A stretch of 64,000 nucleotides of DNA from Forficula auricularia (Eukaryota > Arthropoda > Insecta > Dermaptera > Forficulidae), in the NCBI GenBank assembly GCA_024734495.1, contig JALMQS010000841.1, positions 3,838,176 through 3,902,175 on the forward strand, read 5' to 3'. The notes under the pieces were generated by a model that was not told where the DNA came from, ran no database searches, and worked only from the letters and a program-made list of their open reading frames with translations. The position numbers were made by a program, and so were the translations under genes. Of the stretch, positions 1-11,838 are shown piece by piece. Position 1 is the first letter of the stretch. Every line of letters starts with the position of its first letter.

Positions 1-938
1 CTCATTAACAAATAATATGACCATAGATTTCCATCAAAAGACAAAAAGTAATTTACAAATTCCACGCAAAAACCCGATACCAGGAGCAAGCGACGTATTA
101 GCCATCCCGGCCTTTGCCATAAGTTGTTAAGGAAACCTGATCAAAACCTTAACAAGGATGGTATGACCTCTCTCTACCTCAGCTAATATCTGCTTGTGAG
201 AACTAAATAAAATTTTGTACAACTCTAGGACTTTAGGACTTGACAAACTTCATAATTGATTTAATCATACTATAATCTCAAGTAGTAATAAATAGACTGC
301 TCCATAAATCAATGCCAGATCCTACAAATTGATGCAAACCTACATATTAATATCTGAATTAACTAACTTGTAGGAACCAGACCAATTTAAATTAATACCA
401 TTCTTCCCTTTTCAAAAATTCAAAAATTTTCTATTTGCTGAGTAATATGGTAAATAAAAGAACAGAGGGAGCTTATTTATTTTCCCGATCAATATTTTAA
501 CAAAATAAAAAGGCTTGCTAATTGGACATTAGGATTTTGAAAGCCATCTAAGATAACATTGCACTCACCACTGTATTTTTTACTAGTGAGAGGTTTAGTT
601 AGTATAACTAATAACATTAATAAATACAGCTGTGTGTATGGTTTTTTTTTATTTACTTGTCTTGCTTTTTTAAACAATTATTTATATATTTGAAATTCAC
701 ATTTAATGTCTTTTTAGCATATAAAATATTAACTTTAATGGGTTTTCTAAATCGTTTCGCTCTTCTCTCTTTCATTTCAAATAAACTTTTCTGAAATGAA
801 TTTTCGAATCGTAAACTAAAAATACTTCACTGTGTGATTCATTGTTTAGCACGCAGACGATAAAAATCCTCTCCCTGTTTTCCCTTTTCCTTTTTTGACT
901 GCGCGCGAGGCGAAAAAGGGAATGAATGACTCAATTGG
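1..938. other. AT-rich unique sequence, no gene seen
   Basis: No coding frame with a recognisable domain. Bases 841-935 are somewhat less AT-rich and contain a GCGCGCG stretch near 901; they may be conserved non-coding DNA, but the sequence alone cannot show this. Confidence 0.5.
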
Positions 939-1085
939 GAAAATTCGCTTTTCCACGATTTAAATCGAATTCTTCTCTGACGGTTGACTCATTTATGACC
1001 TTAAAGTCGACATCGCCATACTAATCTAGATTTATTTAATAATCTGTCAATTTTGATTCAAAATACAAACAATGATAATTAGTAT
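939..1085 (+). repeat. Diverged direct repeat, copy 1 (partner at 3854-4000)
   Basis: This segment and 3854-4000 both start GAAAATTCGCTTTTCCACGA and continue colinearly for about 150 bp, through a TCATTTATGACCTTAAAGTC-like block and an AATAATCTGT block, with indels. I see no terminal repeats, so this is either an old segmental duplication or an unidentified dispersed repeat. A weaker resemblance to the TTGACTTTAAATCGACATAG block lies near 22028. Confidence 0.55.
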
Positions 1086-1262
1086 AATTAATTACTAGAA
1101 GAAATTTCCTCTTCTGAGAGAGACGTAGATACTGATAGAAATATTATTTTGGAGTAACATATTTAAGGAGGTCCTTTTGCTCTAGTTGAGTCAAAAGAAG
1201 TGTAGCATCTAATATTTAATAAAATAAGTTTAAATACAAATGAAAAATAATAGAATTAAAAA

Positions 1263-1976
1263 AATAATTTTTAAGAAAAATAAAAACCGACTTCAAAAAT
1301 TAAATGCAACAAATAAAATACACTAAAAGGTATAAAATAATTATTATCTTATTTAGTTACAACTAAACTACGTAATATTAAGATGAAATTACTTTTTGAA
1401 GACGGTGCCAAACATATACCTTTTATGAATCGCACTCGACGGATCTTACTTAGTACGTTTGGTGGGTACGCTTGCTTATAGGTATAGTTTGTTTGGCACC
1501 AACTTCAAAAAGTAATTTCATGTTAATATTTCGTCGTTTAGTTGTAACTAAATAAGATAATAATTATTTTATACCTCTTAGTGTATTTTATTTGTTGCAT
1601 TTAATTTTTTGAAGTAGGTTTTTATTTTTTTCTTAAAAATTATTTTTATTTTTCTCTTTTTAGTGATGTTATTAATAGTGATCATATCATCAGAACTTGA
1701 CCAAATTAATATGGCACCATCCCTAAAATACCCCCTTTCCAATAAAAAAAGAATCATTGAAATCGGTTCATAAACAGAGAAGTTAGGCCGGAACAAACCT
1801 AACAAAAAATGTCTAATACCTATGAAAAAAAATGAGACCAATCGGAAGGTAGACTGAACCCAAGGCAAAAAAAATTTTCAAAATCGGTTGACAATTGGCG
1901 GAGATATGAGGTAACATAGGCACAAAAAAAAAAAATCAGTCGAATAGAGAACCTCCTCCTTTTTTGAAGTCGGTTA
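1263..1976 (-). mobile_element. CCGACTTC-family repeat, copy 1
   Basis: Minus-strand copy of a repeat present four times. Its outer end (right side here) reads AACCGACTTCAAAAAAGGAG on the minus strand. The other half (1263-1640) is a foldback whose arms end in GAAGTCGGT-like motifs and enclose a spacer around 1400-1500. The architecture is a unique head of about 340 bp followed by a palindromic tail of about 400 bp. Sequences with the CCGACTTCAAAAAAGGAGGAGG-type end are widespread in insect genomes. The transposition mechanism is not evident from the sequence and no coding capacity remains. Confidence 0.75.
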
Positions 1977-2492
1977 AAAAATAAATAGTATTAAACCCAT
2001 AAATGTTTGAAATAAAAACAATTCTAAAAAAACAATTAAATACAAAAGTTAGTTTGATTTATTCAAATGAGTTGATAATAACTCTTGTATGATTTGGCAA
2101 TGCGTTGTATTAATACTGCTTATGTTTACATCCAAACATAGCATTTATGTGATTTGAAGTAAATTTCTCAGTAAATTCGTCGGTCAATCATATATTTTAT
2201 TGCAAAAAAAGAAACCTGCATGTTTCAAAAAGCTAATTTTTAGTGTTTTTTTAACTTTATCAATTCAACTAATAGTAGTATAATTCAAGAGAAAGTGTCA
2301 AGGTCTTAAGACTCTGAGAAAATGTTTACATTTTGAAAAATTTTATTTTCAAAATTTTGCTAGCTAATGTGTGATTGAAACTTCACAAAAGCATAGATAG
2401 AGACTTAAACTATTATAAAAAATTAAGTTATAATTATAATCTAATATTTTTTATTTAACATTGGTGGCGAAAGGACCTCCTTAAATTAAGTA
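1977..2492. other. AT-rich unique sequence
   Basis: No recognisable repeat, RNA gene or coding frame. Confidence 0.4.
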
Positions 2493-2765
2493 AAGAAAAT
2501 TAAAAATTTAATTTTTTTTAATATAAGATTCTAGGTAGGTTTTACAAAAATAAAATACAGGATGCTTGTTGGCATGACTATAAATATATTTCGGGGTACG
2601 TCATTTTATATTTTTGTATTCAGTTTTCTCTTTAAACTCCTGAAGATGGGCTCGTACCCCGAAATATATATAGTCATGCTAACAACCATCTCGTCTTTTA
2701 TTTTTGTGAAACCTACCTAGAATCTTTTATTTTTAATTTTTAAAATTTTCTTTACTTTATTTAGA
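2493..2765. mobile_element. Foldback element S1 with hammerhead-like core
   Basis: Inverted arms: left CTAGGTAGGTTTTACAAAAA (about 2531) and right TTTTTGTGAAACCTACCTAG (about 2700), extended by A/T-rich arms to 2493 and 2765. The same end occurs at 30637-30754 (S2). The centre carries CTGAAGA (2640-2646), a GGG/CCC hairpin and GAAAU (2661), matching the hammerhead-type core seen in other families of this window. Confidence 0.7.
2640..2677 (+). ncRNA. Hammerhead-like core, S family
   Basis: CTGAAGA at 2640, extra T, GGG-CTCGTA-CCC hairpin, then GAAAT and an AU palindrome (AUAUAUAU) in the stem III position. Stem I pairing is poor here, so activity is doubtful. S2 (30637-30754) carries a diverged version on the opposite strand. 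Confidence 0.35.
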
Positions 2766-2809
2766 ATTATTATTAATTAAGGCAAACTTGAAAAATCCAT
2801 TCTTTAAAA

Positions 2810-2990
2810 ATTCTATCGATATCTCTGTTGAGAAAGGATAAATTTCGAGCACTGCTAGAGGAGAGAAAGGATAAATATCTTGTATTTTTCCCTCAATGAC
2901 ACCTTTTAAAGCCTGAAGAAGGAAGGAAATCCTCCGAAACATTGGTTTTTGAGTGATGAAAAAAATGAATATCTAATAAACCTATTGATG
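2810..2990 (+). mobile_element. Half copy of D-family foldback with hammerhead-like core
   Basis: Only the right half of a D-family palindrome is present: a TCAATGACACCTTTTAAAGC block, CTGAAGA (2913-2919), an AAGGAAGGAAATCCTCC stem-loop and GAAAC (2936-2940), ending with TTGGTTTTTGAGTGA. The last block matches the copy at 31305-31530. H17 would be U and stem I is only partly paired, so this is a decayed copy. Confidence 0.6.
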
Positions 2991-3853
2991 CCTTCTGAAC
3001 CCACTAATTCGCTGTTATTCTGATTCCGCAGTTTCTACTGAGTAAAAGATGCCGTAGGGCTCCCGAAATATTTGGATTAACCAATTGAATTAAGAAAAAA
3101 AATTACTGGAAAGAAGCAATTGAATTTTATTCATCTTAAAAAAAAAAAATTAGAATCACTACAATTCGGCTGAAGAGATAAGGTAGTTGTTTCGCGACAA
3201 TACTAGCAAAAAGTTAAATCTAGAGTATATAGAACAGACAATAAGGATTCATAGTTCATAAGCCCGAAACCTTTTGCTGTTTATGTACCAATTCTAGCCA
3301 ATCCCGTGCTCGTTTGACAAATTTGGCACCATTGTAAGAGATTGAATTTTTTTATACATTTTTTATTATTTATTCCTTATTATCTCAGAAACTTGTAGCT
3401 ATGAATCAAAATTGTCTTAAAATATGTATTGGTTATTGTTTAATGTTGGTTTAGTTTTTTATAAAAATGGTAAGAAGGGTTTCTTAATTATAATTAAATA
3501 TGTATGTAAATTTTCCGATGTCCCGTATAGTGCAATGCTAAATAGACCGAAAAACTCGATTTTTGTAATTAAATATCTCCGGAACTATATTGTTCATAAA
3601 TTTCGTTTTGCCACCAATCGATGCAGAAGTATTTAAATAATAATATATGTAAATTTCAGAAAAATCCTAAGAAAACGCATTTGGCGGAACAACTACCTTA
3701 AGCTCTATCGTTTGCCTGTATCTCCGAAGATTAAAATAATTCTTGTGAAACATCTACAAGAGCAAATGTTTTCTTTAGTAGACACTTTTAATAGAAAAGT
3801 TATGTGTCAGCCTTCTTGATAACATCTGCTCTTTAAAAACGTTCACAGATTAA
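2991..3853. other. AT-rich unique sequence
   Basis: No gene or repeat recognised. A 70-codon frame at 3424-3636 has no recognisable feature. Confidence 0.4.
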
Positions 3854-4000
3854 GAAAATTCGCTTTTCCACGATTTGAAATGAATTCAGCTGACTTATTT
3901 ATGTCTTTAAAGTCAACATAGTAATGGTAATAATCTAAATTTAATATTTTTCAATAATCTGTTAACTTAGAACCAAAAAACTAACATGATAATGAGAAAT
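3854..4000 (+). repeat. Diverged direct repeat, copy 2 (partner at 939-1085)
   Basis: Colinear with 939-1085; see that entry. Substitutions and small indels throughout indicate considerable age. Confidence 0.55.
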
Positions 4001-4140
4001 TAATTTTGCTAATTCTTTTTACCTTATACTTATTTACAATAAATACCGAGTTTTCCTTGTATTTAATATTCATTTAAGTTATATAATATAGGTATTATAT
4101 GAAAGTAAAACAATCGAACGGCTATTAAAACTGATATTGT

Positions 4141-4262
4141 ATTAGACCTAGAGTATTATTTTTTCCCTGTTCCGCGGAGGGTTAAAATAGTTCTTATGTC
4201 ATCCCATTTCAAACCAGATTTCTTCATTAATAAAAGTGAATTATCAAAAAAAAATGATTCTT
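4141..4262. repeat. Weak dispersed repeat shared with 5448-5560
   Basis: Both segments share TTTTCCC..G....CGGAGGGTTAA, then a (T/C)TTATGTCA- or CCTGTGACA-like block, then CAGATTTCTTCAT in the same order. At 5335-5586 the minus strand is open for 83 codons, but I do not recognise the product and the paired copy here is not open. Confidence 0.3.
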
Positions 4263-5687
4263 TCGTGAGGGTGTTTTTTTCGGTGCTGTCAAGAATTAGG
4301 TAACTTCTTAGAATTCTCGTTATTTAGAACATATATTTTCGTTGATAGAAGCACAACTATTTTATAAAACCTACGGGAATAACAAACCTGATAACGATTA
4401 CATATGTTATGATTGAAATATCCTGTATTTTATCTTATGTTTGTTTAGCTATTAATAAATTCCGTTGTAGCATAATGTATGTTTATATGTCATGTTTATA
4501 ATATATAATTAAATTTAATTATAACTATTCATTCAACTTATTAAAATTTCAACAAATTAATTAAGCTACCATATATCATAAAAACAATGAAAATCGCTCC
4601 AGTATGAATCCACACTAACATTTAAATTATTTTTTACTTTATCCAATGCGAAACAAGCGTGACTTCAAAGGCTCCTTAGGTAAAGACTACGGAACCCATA
4701 GTCTCAATTAAAATCACAAATTGTAGTATTCAATTAGGTTGAATTTCAGCAAGTGAAGGTTTTGCCAAAAATTACATGGGGTCTCGTCCAGAGGCCAAAA
4801 AGTGCGATTTTTTCATTTAGTCTGTGTGGATGGATGGATGTTTGTGTGTGGACGTTTTTTTCGTCCACGATTTTTTCCACACCGTTGAACCGATTGAAAT
4901 GAAAATGAAAACCTACAAGTATTTTAACAAAATGAAGCGCTGATTAGTTTTTGGTACATATCGACCAGCAAATATTAGTACTTTTTTATATTAGTTTTTT
5001 CTAAATATCTTGAAAATGACTTAACCAATCTTGATGAAATTTAATATGCTAATTAAGGACCTCGGGGACCACAAAAAAGGTTAAATAAAGTTTTTAGTAA
5101 AATTATATTTTAAAGTACTTTACTCTAGAGTAAGATAGTACCTTTTTTTAAATTCTTTATTATTTTATTTTAAGCATGGGCCGCAAATAGCCAGTGATAT
5201 CTGATTAGTAATAAAGGAATAAACATATGGATATTTCAAATGGCTTTGGATAAAGTAATTTAGCAACGATTTTATTTTTTTAAACGAAAATATGCAATAA
5301 CTCTTACAACCTATAACCCTAGTAGCACAATGTTTCAAACTAGATAGTAACTAGGAAATATATAAGGTGAGGTATAATAAGCCCTTACATTTCTGAATAG
5401 AAGAAAGTGTGGGGTTATCCAGTCGTCGGGAATTAATCGAATAGGCACTAAGGTACTATTTTCCCCGCCATGTGGAGGGTTAATGTAATTCCTGTGACAC
5501 TCCTCGTTCAAGCAGATTTCTTCATCGTGAGAAGCAAAACACCTTAATAAAAGTTGTGATTCACTCTTTGTGATGTCAGTTCTCACATAATAAGGACTGC
5601 GAATGTATATTATAGTGTCGTGTATTTTATTATTAGTTATAAATCAGTCTAGAATGAATCTGATTTCTTTCTTTTACCCATACCTCA
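4263..5687. other. AT-rich sequence with one unassigned minus-strand frame
   Basis: Includes 4740-5130, which resembles low-complexity dispersed repeat DNA (GGATGGATGGATG and CCGATT.AAATGAAA blocks) but has no matching second copy here. The minus-strand frame 5335-5586 has no recognised domain. Bases 5292-5345 contain a diverged fragment of the T hairpin MITE (CTAGTAGCACAATGTTTCAA), whose better copies lie at 30755 and 31028. Confidence 0.35.
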
Positions 5688-5689
5688 TC

Positions 5690-5945
5690 CTGCAAAATTT
5701 TCATTTATAATTCACGTGTCTCTTAAGATGAGTTCTTGCATCTGAGCTCTTCTCTTCCCCAAATTATACAACAGTGTTCTAGTTACCCTAATCCTATCAA
5801 GAACTTTCGTTAGTTCCATCTATCATTTTAATTCCCAATATTGTACTATTCCCACTGTTCGAAGGCCTATATCTCATCCCATCTGCTGCTCCAAGTTTTG
5901 CGCCCAAACAGCCCTATGTACCTGCTCGCTACGATCCTTGTCTTT
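5690..5945 (-). pseudogene. Non-LTR retrotransposon C-terminal fragment (decayed)
   Basis: Minus-strand translation gives GLFGRKTWS..R.DE...AFEQWE near 5900-5850, then in another frame KVLDRIRVTRTLLYNLGKRR (about 5800-5740) followed by AQMQ. This order (GAKTWTL-, AFE.W-, EVL.RI-, R.LLYN.G-RR) is typical of the region after the reverse transcriptase palm in many arthropod LINEs (established family knowledge). Several stops and frameshifts interrupt it. No intact RT or endonuclease domain is nearby. Clade not assignable. Confidence 0.6.
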
Positions 5946-6166
5946 ATATAATAATCGTGTATGAATTATGTTCAAATGGTTTAGCTATAAATCAAATCTA
6001 ATTCTACTGTTATATACCAATAAGCGTGGGCTAAATTTATTCATCAAAATCACTTCCTAAGAAACAGTATTATAAATATTAGTCTATTGCAAGTTACGAC
6101 CACCTGGGATAAGAATAAAATTTGATTAATAAAATATATTAATTACATTCACATTTATATTCTATA
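5946..6166. other. AT-rich unique sequence
   Basis: No gene or repeat recognised. Confidence 0.3.
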
Positions 6167-6174
6167 GAATTTAG

Positions 6175-7155
6175 CAGTGATTTTCAACCTTTTTCATGAC
6201 GCGACCCCCTTTGTATGAAAAAAAATTTCACGACCCCCTATTTCGTTTTTCCGCCCATAACTTCTTCAAAATAGGTCAAAATTCAAATTTTTATTTTTTA
6301 AATACTTTTTAGAAAAAAATATTAAAAAATAATCTAAAGTTTTTTTATATGCGATTTTTGAGTTTGAAAATTTTAATCTTGTTTTTGAATCTGTATATAG
6401 GTACTTGTCAATTTTTTTGATAATTTTTTATTTTAAACTTCTATTCATTCTACAAATTTTAAGACCGTGTTGATAACGGTCCTATGATAATTAATTTTTT
6501 TTTCGATTTTCGATTTTCTTTCAACAAACTAAAATACTAATTATTTATTTTAAACACCTGTAAACGATAAAAATCAATTCGAAATAACTAAAAAAAGAGA
6601 ACTCACTACAAAAAGTGGTTTTAATAATGAGTAGGCCTAATATCGATTTTTTTCGAAATTTTCAAAAATCGAAAAAAAATAGTAATTATAATAGGACAAC
6701 TATCAATCTCTTAAAATTTCTAGAATGAATAGAAGTTTAAAAATAAAAAAACCATAGGTACAGTTTCAAAAACAAGATTAAAATTTACAAACTCAAAAGT
6801 CGCATATAAAACCACTTTAAATAATTTTTTTAATATTTTTTTTTCTAAAAAGTATGTAAAAACAAAGATTACAAAAAAAAAAAACACGTTTGAATTTGGA
6901 CCATTTTTCGAAAAAGTTATGAGCGAAAAAACGAAATTCGATATCTTTTAAACGGGTCATCAAAAAAATTTCAAAATTTACCAGGAAGTATTTTTTTGAT
7001 GGGTACTAAAAAATGAAGGAAATCAAAAATTAAAATTTTTCAAACCCTCCGATTTTGGCTCAAATATATTTTTAAACTTTGTTTTTTTTTCTTTCTTACT
7101 GAGGTTTTGCGACCCCTTTATAGAGGCGTCGCGACCCACAGGTTGAAAAACACTG
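6175..7155. mobile_element. hAT-like foldback MITE (981 bp)
   Basis: Termini CAGTGATTTTCAACC (6175) and GGTTGAAAAACACTG (ending 7155). The subterminal GCGACCCCC / GGGGTCGC blocks are also inverted and the two halves are roughly palindromic about 6630. Flanking 8-mers GAATTTAG (6167-6174) and GAATATAG (7156-7163) match at 7 of 8 positions, as expected for a hAT 8-bp target duplication. CAGTG-type ends on a TCAACC subterminal repeat are typical of hAT elements. No transposase remains. Confidence 0.85.
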
Positions 7156-7163
7156 GAATATAG

Positions 7164-9300
7164 TAATGTGAATTATTGCGATGCCCTGTCTGGGTCTTGA
7201 CTCTGAGAGCTTGTATCCCAGAGAAGAAAAAAGTTAATTTCATTTTGTAACATCAAGGTGGAAGGAATCAATGCCCTTAATAGTTGGAAACCGGATTTAT
7301 TTTTCTAATTAAAATTAGATAGTATTATATCTAGTGTATAATTGCGGTCATAATATCATAATCCGTATAGTATGAAACACCTATTTTAGAATTTTTAAAA
7401 CATTGAAAATTTATTAGTTATTTCATGGAACATTAAATTTTCTATAGCGTATGAATATCTGTGGATGTTTTGCTTCCACCATCTGTTGGATAATAATATT
7501 TTACTTATATTTGTGTACGTTGATGGCATAGAAAAACGTTCTGGAAAAACAAAAACAAAATAAAACAATTTACTGCTTAAAATCATTATCTTAAACGATT
7601 TTCAAAAAAATGAATTTCATCTATCATTTTATAACCTCTTTATGCTTGTATATTAGGATTTATCTTAAATTTAAATCTCAAGCTTTATTATGTGCTTTTG
7701 AGAACAAAAACGAATCAATCATCGTAAACAAAACAAAAAAACTCAAATAAACCAAACAAAACCAAATACTGAATTTAATAACAATATTTACTTAAAAAAC
7801 TATTATTGTATTTTAAACAATTTATTTGGTGACTTTAATGCGTTTTTTCAATGGAAAATTTCTTGGTTAAATTTGTTAATTGAGAAATGGAAGGCCACTA
7901 ATGCTGGATCAAAAAAACAAAACAATTCTATTAGGTAGGAGACTTTTCTATCTTTATTTTTATTCTTATTTAACAAATTATGTTTTATGATTGGTGAATA
8001 AATACGATCTCCGTGAATAAATCAGCTAAATTCCCTACCTTTTAGAAACGTTGATAAATTCATTAAGGGTGAAAACATCAATTTCAACTCAAGTACCTAA
8101 ATTCTTAGTGATTTATTTCGAATATTGAAAAATAAAAACGACTTAAATTGAAAGAACTGTCCACGTAATTATATCAACAATCCTTAGTTTTAACTACACA
8201 CTGTCCATGTCTATGCTATACCTAAGCAAATTGACAAACTATATCTTTTCAACTTCACATTGAATTATGGGATTAATCACGTACTAATTACTTTAAAATT
8301 GGGGCTAATATTTTTAACCATCAAAAGTACCTAACTTTTAATATTTTTCATACAAAACGAATACCGCTTGATACAATTATTTTAACAGAAAAATATTTGT
8401 TATATCTTTAGTTAATGATTCTCAGTTTTTCAAAATAATTTCAAGAAAATTACGATTGTTATTTAATGAAACAGTCGCATTAACATCAATCGGGATAGGG
8501 TTCCCGTGTATGCAAATTTCAATGGTCAATATTTATAAATTTAGTGCCGCAAGGACTATTGAAAAAAAATTTCTACGTATAAAGGACACTTATAAATATG
8601 TGTATTCAAAGTTTTAAAAACATTGCAAGAAAATCCATTTATTACGGAACGTCCTTAACTTAATTTTCTGTCTTTTCAACATCCAAGGCCCTTTTTTTAC
8701 ATATTTATATATTATTAAATTTTAATAAATATTTAATTCCACATTATAAATAAATACAGCTAATTTTTTTTTAATTTAATTAATTTTATGCAAAAAAACT
8801 TTTTAAAATCAAATTCGGCTTTATTAGGGACGTGCTCTGCTTTGAATTCGTATTTGTATTTTCAGAAAAATCTATTATTGTCTGTATTTTTATGACTCTA
8901 TCCTTCCAGATTAAATCGAATTGTTTGTTCAAACCAGATTAGACTACATAATAAATATCCTATATATATTCACAGCGTTGTTTAATTTGACTGTAAACAT
9001 TTTCGAATGGGTTGCCTTAAATGGTAACCGAGGCCAATTATATGTAAACAGAGGAGCTACTGCCAAATATCGATAGTTCGGCCTTTCCCAATATGGAAAA
9101 TCATTCAGGTGAATAATCGGTAAACCTTTTACGACCAAGTTCAATGAATTTGAACTGAAATAAAACTACCGCCGTCCATTTATAATCTTCAGTTTTGCTT
9201 TTATCGATATTTATTTATATTTTTCTATTAAAAGATTATACACACTTAGGAAAGAATGCATATTTATCTTTGATTAAGTCGCGTTGATGGTTATAAATTT
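7164..9300. other. AT-rich unique sequence, about 2.1 kb
   Basis: No coding, RNA or transposon signature recognised. ORFs of 63 and 66 codons on the minus strand (7395-7586, 8944-9144) lack recognisable features. Confidence 0.4.
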
Positions 9301-9329
9301 TTTAAAGAATTTTATTTTTTTTCATCAAA

Positions 9330-9500
9330 TTAAAAAAAGGAATTCTTGGTGATAATTTGCACTTCCTAGTCGCCCCCGTGCGAGGTCTAACGGTTGATGC
9401 ACCACAGTCTGCGGGTGTTCTACTCGCCACTCCTACTCCTACTCTATATTTAAATATTGATTCACGCCTGCATACTTCTACTTCTTGAACAAACGTCAAC
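9330..9500. other. Short GC-richer unassigned segment
   Basis: A step up in GC within AT-rich surroundings (GTCGCCCCCGTGCGAGG, CTCGCCACTCCTACTCC). The minus strand is open from 9302 to 9499 (65 codons) but shows no recognised domain. No second copy in the window. It could be a transposon scrap or a host exon; not resolvable here. Confidence 0.25.
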
Positions 9501-9589
9501 TATATATCAAAAATAAATTTATTCATTAATCTAAAAAATGTTATATTTTTACTTTACCATAAGTAAACTATAGAAAAAAATTATTCATG

Positions 9590-10800
9590 TTTTACTTTAC
9601 CATACAGGTTTTTATACTTCTGGGGTCCCAATGATTATGTATACAAAATTTGGTTGAGTTTGGTAAATGCCCAAGATTTTCATTTTCTGACCCCCCCCCC
9701 CCCATTTTGGGCGGGTGGTTTTTGTATTTTTAGACTAAACTAGGCGTCCCACTGATTATGTATACAAGGTTTGGTTGAGTTTGCTCAAATGGCCTGGATT
9801 TTTAATTTTTAACCCCCCCCCTCCACCTTAATTTTGGGTCGATATGCACCAGAATCTAATCAGCTCTTAATCTCAATGGACCAAAACTGGGTGTGAAATT
9901 TGGTTTCGATATTCAAACTAGTTTTTGAGCTAGCTCATCCACAAAAATTTGGTAACGCATAGACTAACGGACAACCAGACAGACTAACTAACAGACATTT
10001 TGACAAAACAATTATTATCTCGAAAAATATAATTTTTTCAATGTTCACTTATTAGAGCTTTTTTGTAGACCGTAATGCCATGGTTTCGCACAATTTTTTT
10101 AATCAAAATAGTTTCAGCCGTTTTTGAGATATTTCGAAAAAAAGAAGGAAAAAACCCACTTTTTTCATGCACGATTACAATATTTGACCATACCCTGTAT
10201 GGTAAAGTAAAAAGTGGGTTTTTCCTTCTTTTTTTCAAAATATCTCAAAAACGGCTTAAACTATGTTGATTAAAAAAATTGAGCGAGCTATATATACGAC
10301 TACTAAGCACTAATAAGTGAACATCGAAAAAATTATATTCATCGAGATAATGATTGTTTTGTCAAAATGTCTGTTAGCTAGTCTGTCTGTAAGTTAGTTA
10401 GTTAGTCTGTTAGTCTATGCGTTACCAAATTTTTGTCGAAACCAATTTTCACACGTAGTTTTGGTCCATTGAGATTGAGAGCTGATTGATTGGTGCATAT
10501 CGACCCAAAATTAAGGGGGCGGAGTGGGGGTTAAAAATGAAAAATCTGGGCTATTTGAGCAAACTCAATCAAGTTTTGTATACATAATCAGTGGGACCCC
10601 AGAAGTCTAAAAATGCAAAAACTAACCGCCCAAAATGGGGGGGGGGGGAGGGGGTGTAGGATCAAAAAATGAAAATCTAGGCCCTTGTACCAAACAACCA
10701 AATTTTGTATACATAATCAGTGGGACCCCAGAAGTCAAAAAATGGAAAAACTAATCCCTCTCCCCTACATGTTTATAAATAATTTTATTACCATTGATTT
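9590..10800. repeat. Giant palindrome: two head-to-head P-family elements
   Basis: The left copy (+, 9590-10208) and right copy (-, 10195-10800) meet at CCATACCCTGTATGG (about 10193-10207), giving an inverted repeat of about 1.2 kb with almost no spacer. Shared blocks in both arms include GATTATGTATACAA, the poly-C/poly-G tract before ATTTTGGGCGG, GGGTCGATATGCACC, TGTTCACTTATTAGAGC and GTTTCGCACAATTTTTTT. P-family copies occur singly at 13385, 34055, 38930, 55015 and 56347. Frames at 10038-10269 are chance ORFs at the palindrome centre. Confidence 0.85.
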
Positions 10801-10974
10801 GTTTAAATTTGCCAAAACTTTCATGAAAAATTTCTTTTTATTAGTATTTTTGAGATAATCTTTTAGTGGACTTTAATTGAAAAGAATTAAAATTTAAAAT
10901 ATAAATTATTATCATTTTAATTTTGTGATATTTGGTTATTTGGATATTTCTAATACTGTTGTACACTTCCGAAT

Positions 10975-11054
10975 TACGACTAAATCCGCGGAACACTGGT
11001 GAAATACTTACAGGGTACTCCAGTGCTCCGCGGAACACCGGTTGGGAACCACTG
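10975..11054 (-). mobile_element. Terminal fragment of a hAT-like element
   Basis: On the minus strand the segment reads CAGTGGTTCCCAACCGGTGT followed by a CCGCGGAGCACTGG block. CAG.GGTTCCCAACC is a typical hAT terminus. The partner end is absent, so this is a truncated copy. Confidence 0.5.
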
Positions 11055-11446
11055 CTGTAGTAGATAGATAGGTACAATGAATGTTAGGAATTTATTTTAC
11101 TTGAAATCCAATATCATATTAAAATTTTGAGTTTGGATGCATCCATGAATCATGATTATTTTGAGAAGGGATTCGAATTTTTGTGAGATGATTTTTCCTT
11201 ATCATAAGTTAAGAAGTATACCTCTTTAATGATCGCAAAAAGTAGAATTAAGCTGAATTTTTAAAAATATATTTAACTATAAAATAACAATGTTGGAGGG
11301 TTTCAAAGTAGCTACATGATACTCGTAATTTTGTACTTAACAAGATTTCCAAATTAATAAATATGGCTATAAGATCTGGCCAGAATTTAAATGTAAATGT
11401 AATCCTCTTGTGGCCATATTATGGCCGGTTTCGGTGGTCTATTGTT
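11055..11446. other. AT-rich unique sequence
   Basis: No feature recognised apart from flanking transposons. Confidence 0.35.
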
Positions 11447-11454
11447 GTTATGCC

Positions 11455-11775
11455 CTTAGACCATGAAATATATAGACACGCCCTGGTGTCGATTTGGTGA
11501 GGCCAACATCAACTAGAGAATGTGACGTCATCTGTAGGTAGGAACACCCAGAAATAGCATGGCCACTATAGGAATTATTATACATTGAGATAAATTTATC
11601 GTAGTTTAGATTATTTATTTTCGATTCCATTAATCGCAAATTAATAATATTAAATTAATATTACCAAAATATTTATGGGAGAACGTGACGTCATCTGTAG
11701 GCGATGTTGGCCTCACTTTACTCTGTGTGTGTGGAGAGTAGCAGAGGGCGTGTCTATAATATTTCATGGTCTAAG
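11455..11775. mobile_element. TIR MITE with 8-bp target duplication (321 bp)
   Basis: TIRs CTTAGACCATGAAATAT / ATATTTCATGGTCTAAG, continued by TAGACACGCCC and by an inverted GAGGCCAACATC block. The exact 8-bp duplication GTTATGCC flanks it (11447-11454 and 11776-11783), which fits hAT-type or another 8-bp-TSD superfamily. GTGACGTCATCTGTAG occurs twice in the same orientation (about 11521 and 11687), so each half carries a TGACGTCA (CRE-type) palindrome. No coding capacity. Confidence 0.9.
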
Positions 11776-11838
11776 GTTATGCCCATAAACGGAAAATAAG
11801 AACGCTTTTTTGAATAAAATATATTAATTTTTCTAATT

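Noticed and set aside
4740..5130. A further transposon copy
   Set aside because: Resembles dispersed repeat DNA (GGATGGATGG, CCGATT blocks), but no termini, second copy or target duplication can be shown here.
5335..5586. 83-codon minus-strand ORF as a gene
   Set aside because: No recognised domain, partly duplicated at 4141-4262 where the frame is closed, and AT-rich flanks; more likely repeat DNA.
6175..7155. LTR-type element because of its long internal T-rich stretches
   Set aside because: The terminal repeats are inverted, start CAGTG and are flanked by an 8-bp duplication, which fits hAT.
10038..10269. Overlapping ORFs on both strands at the palindrome centre
   Set aside because: Mirror frames from the P-family inverted repeat; no protein feature.
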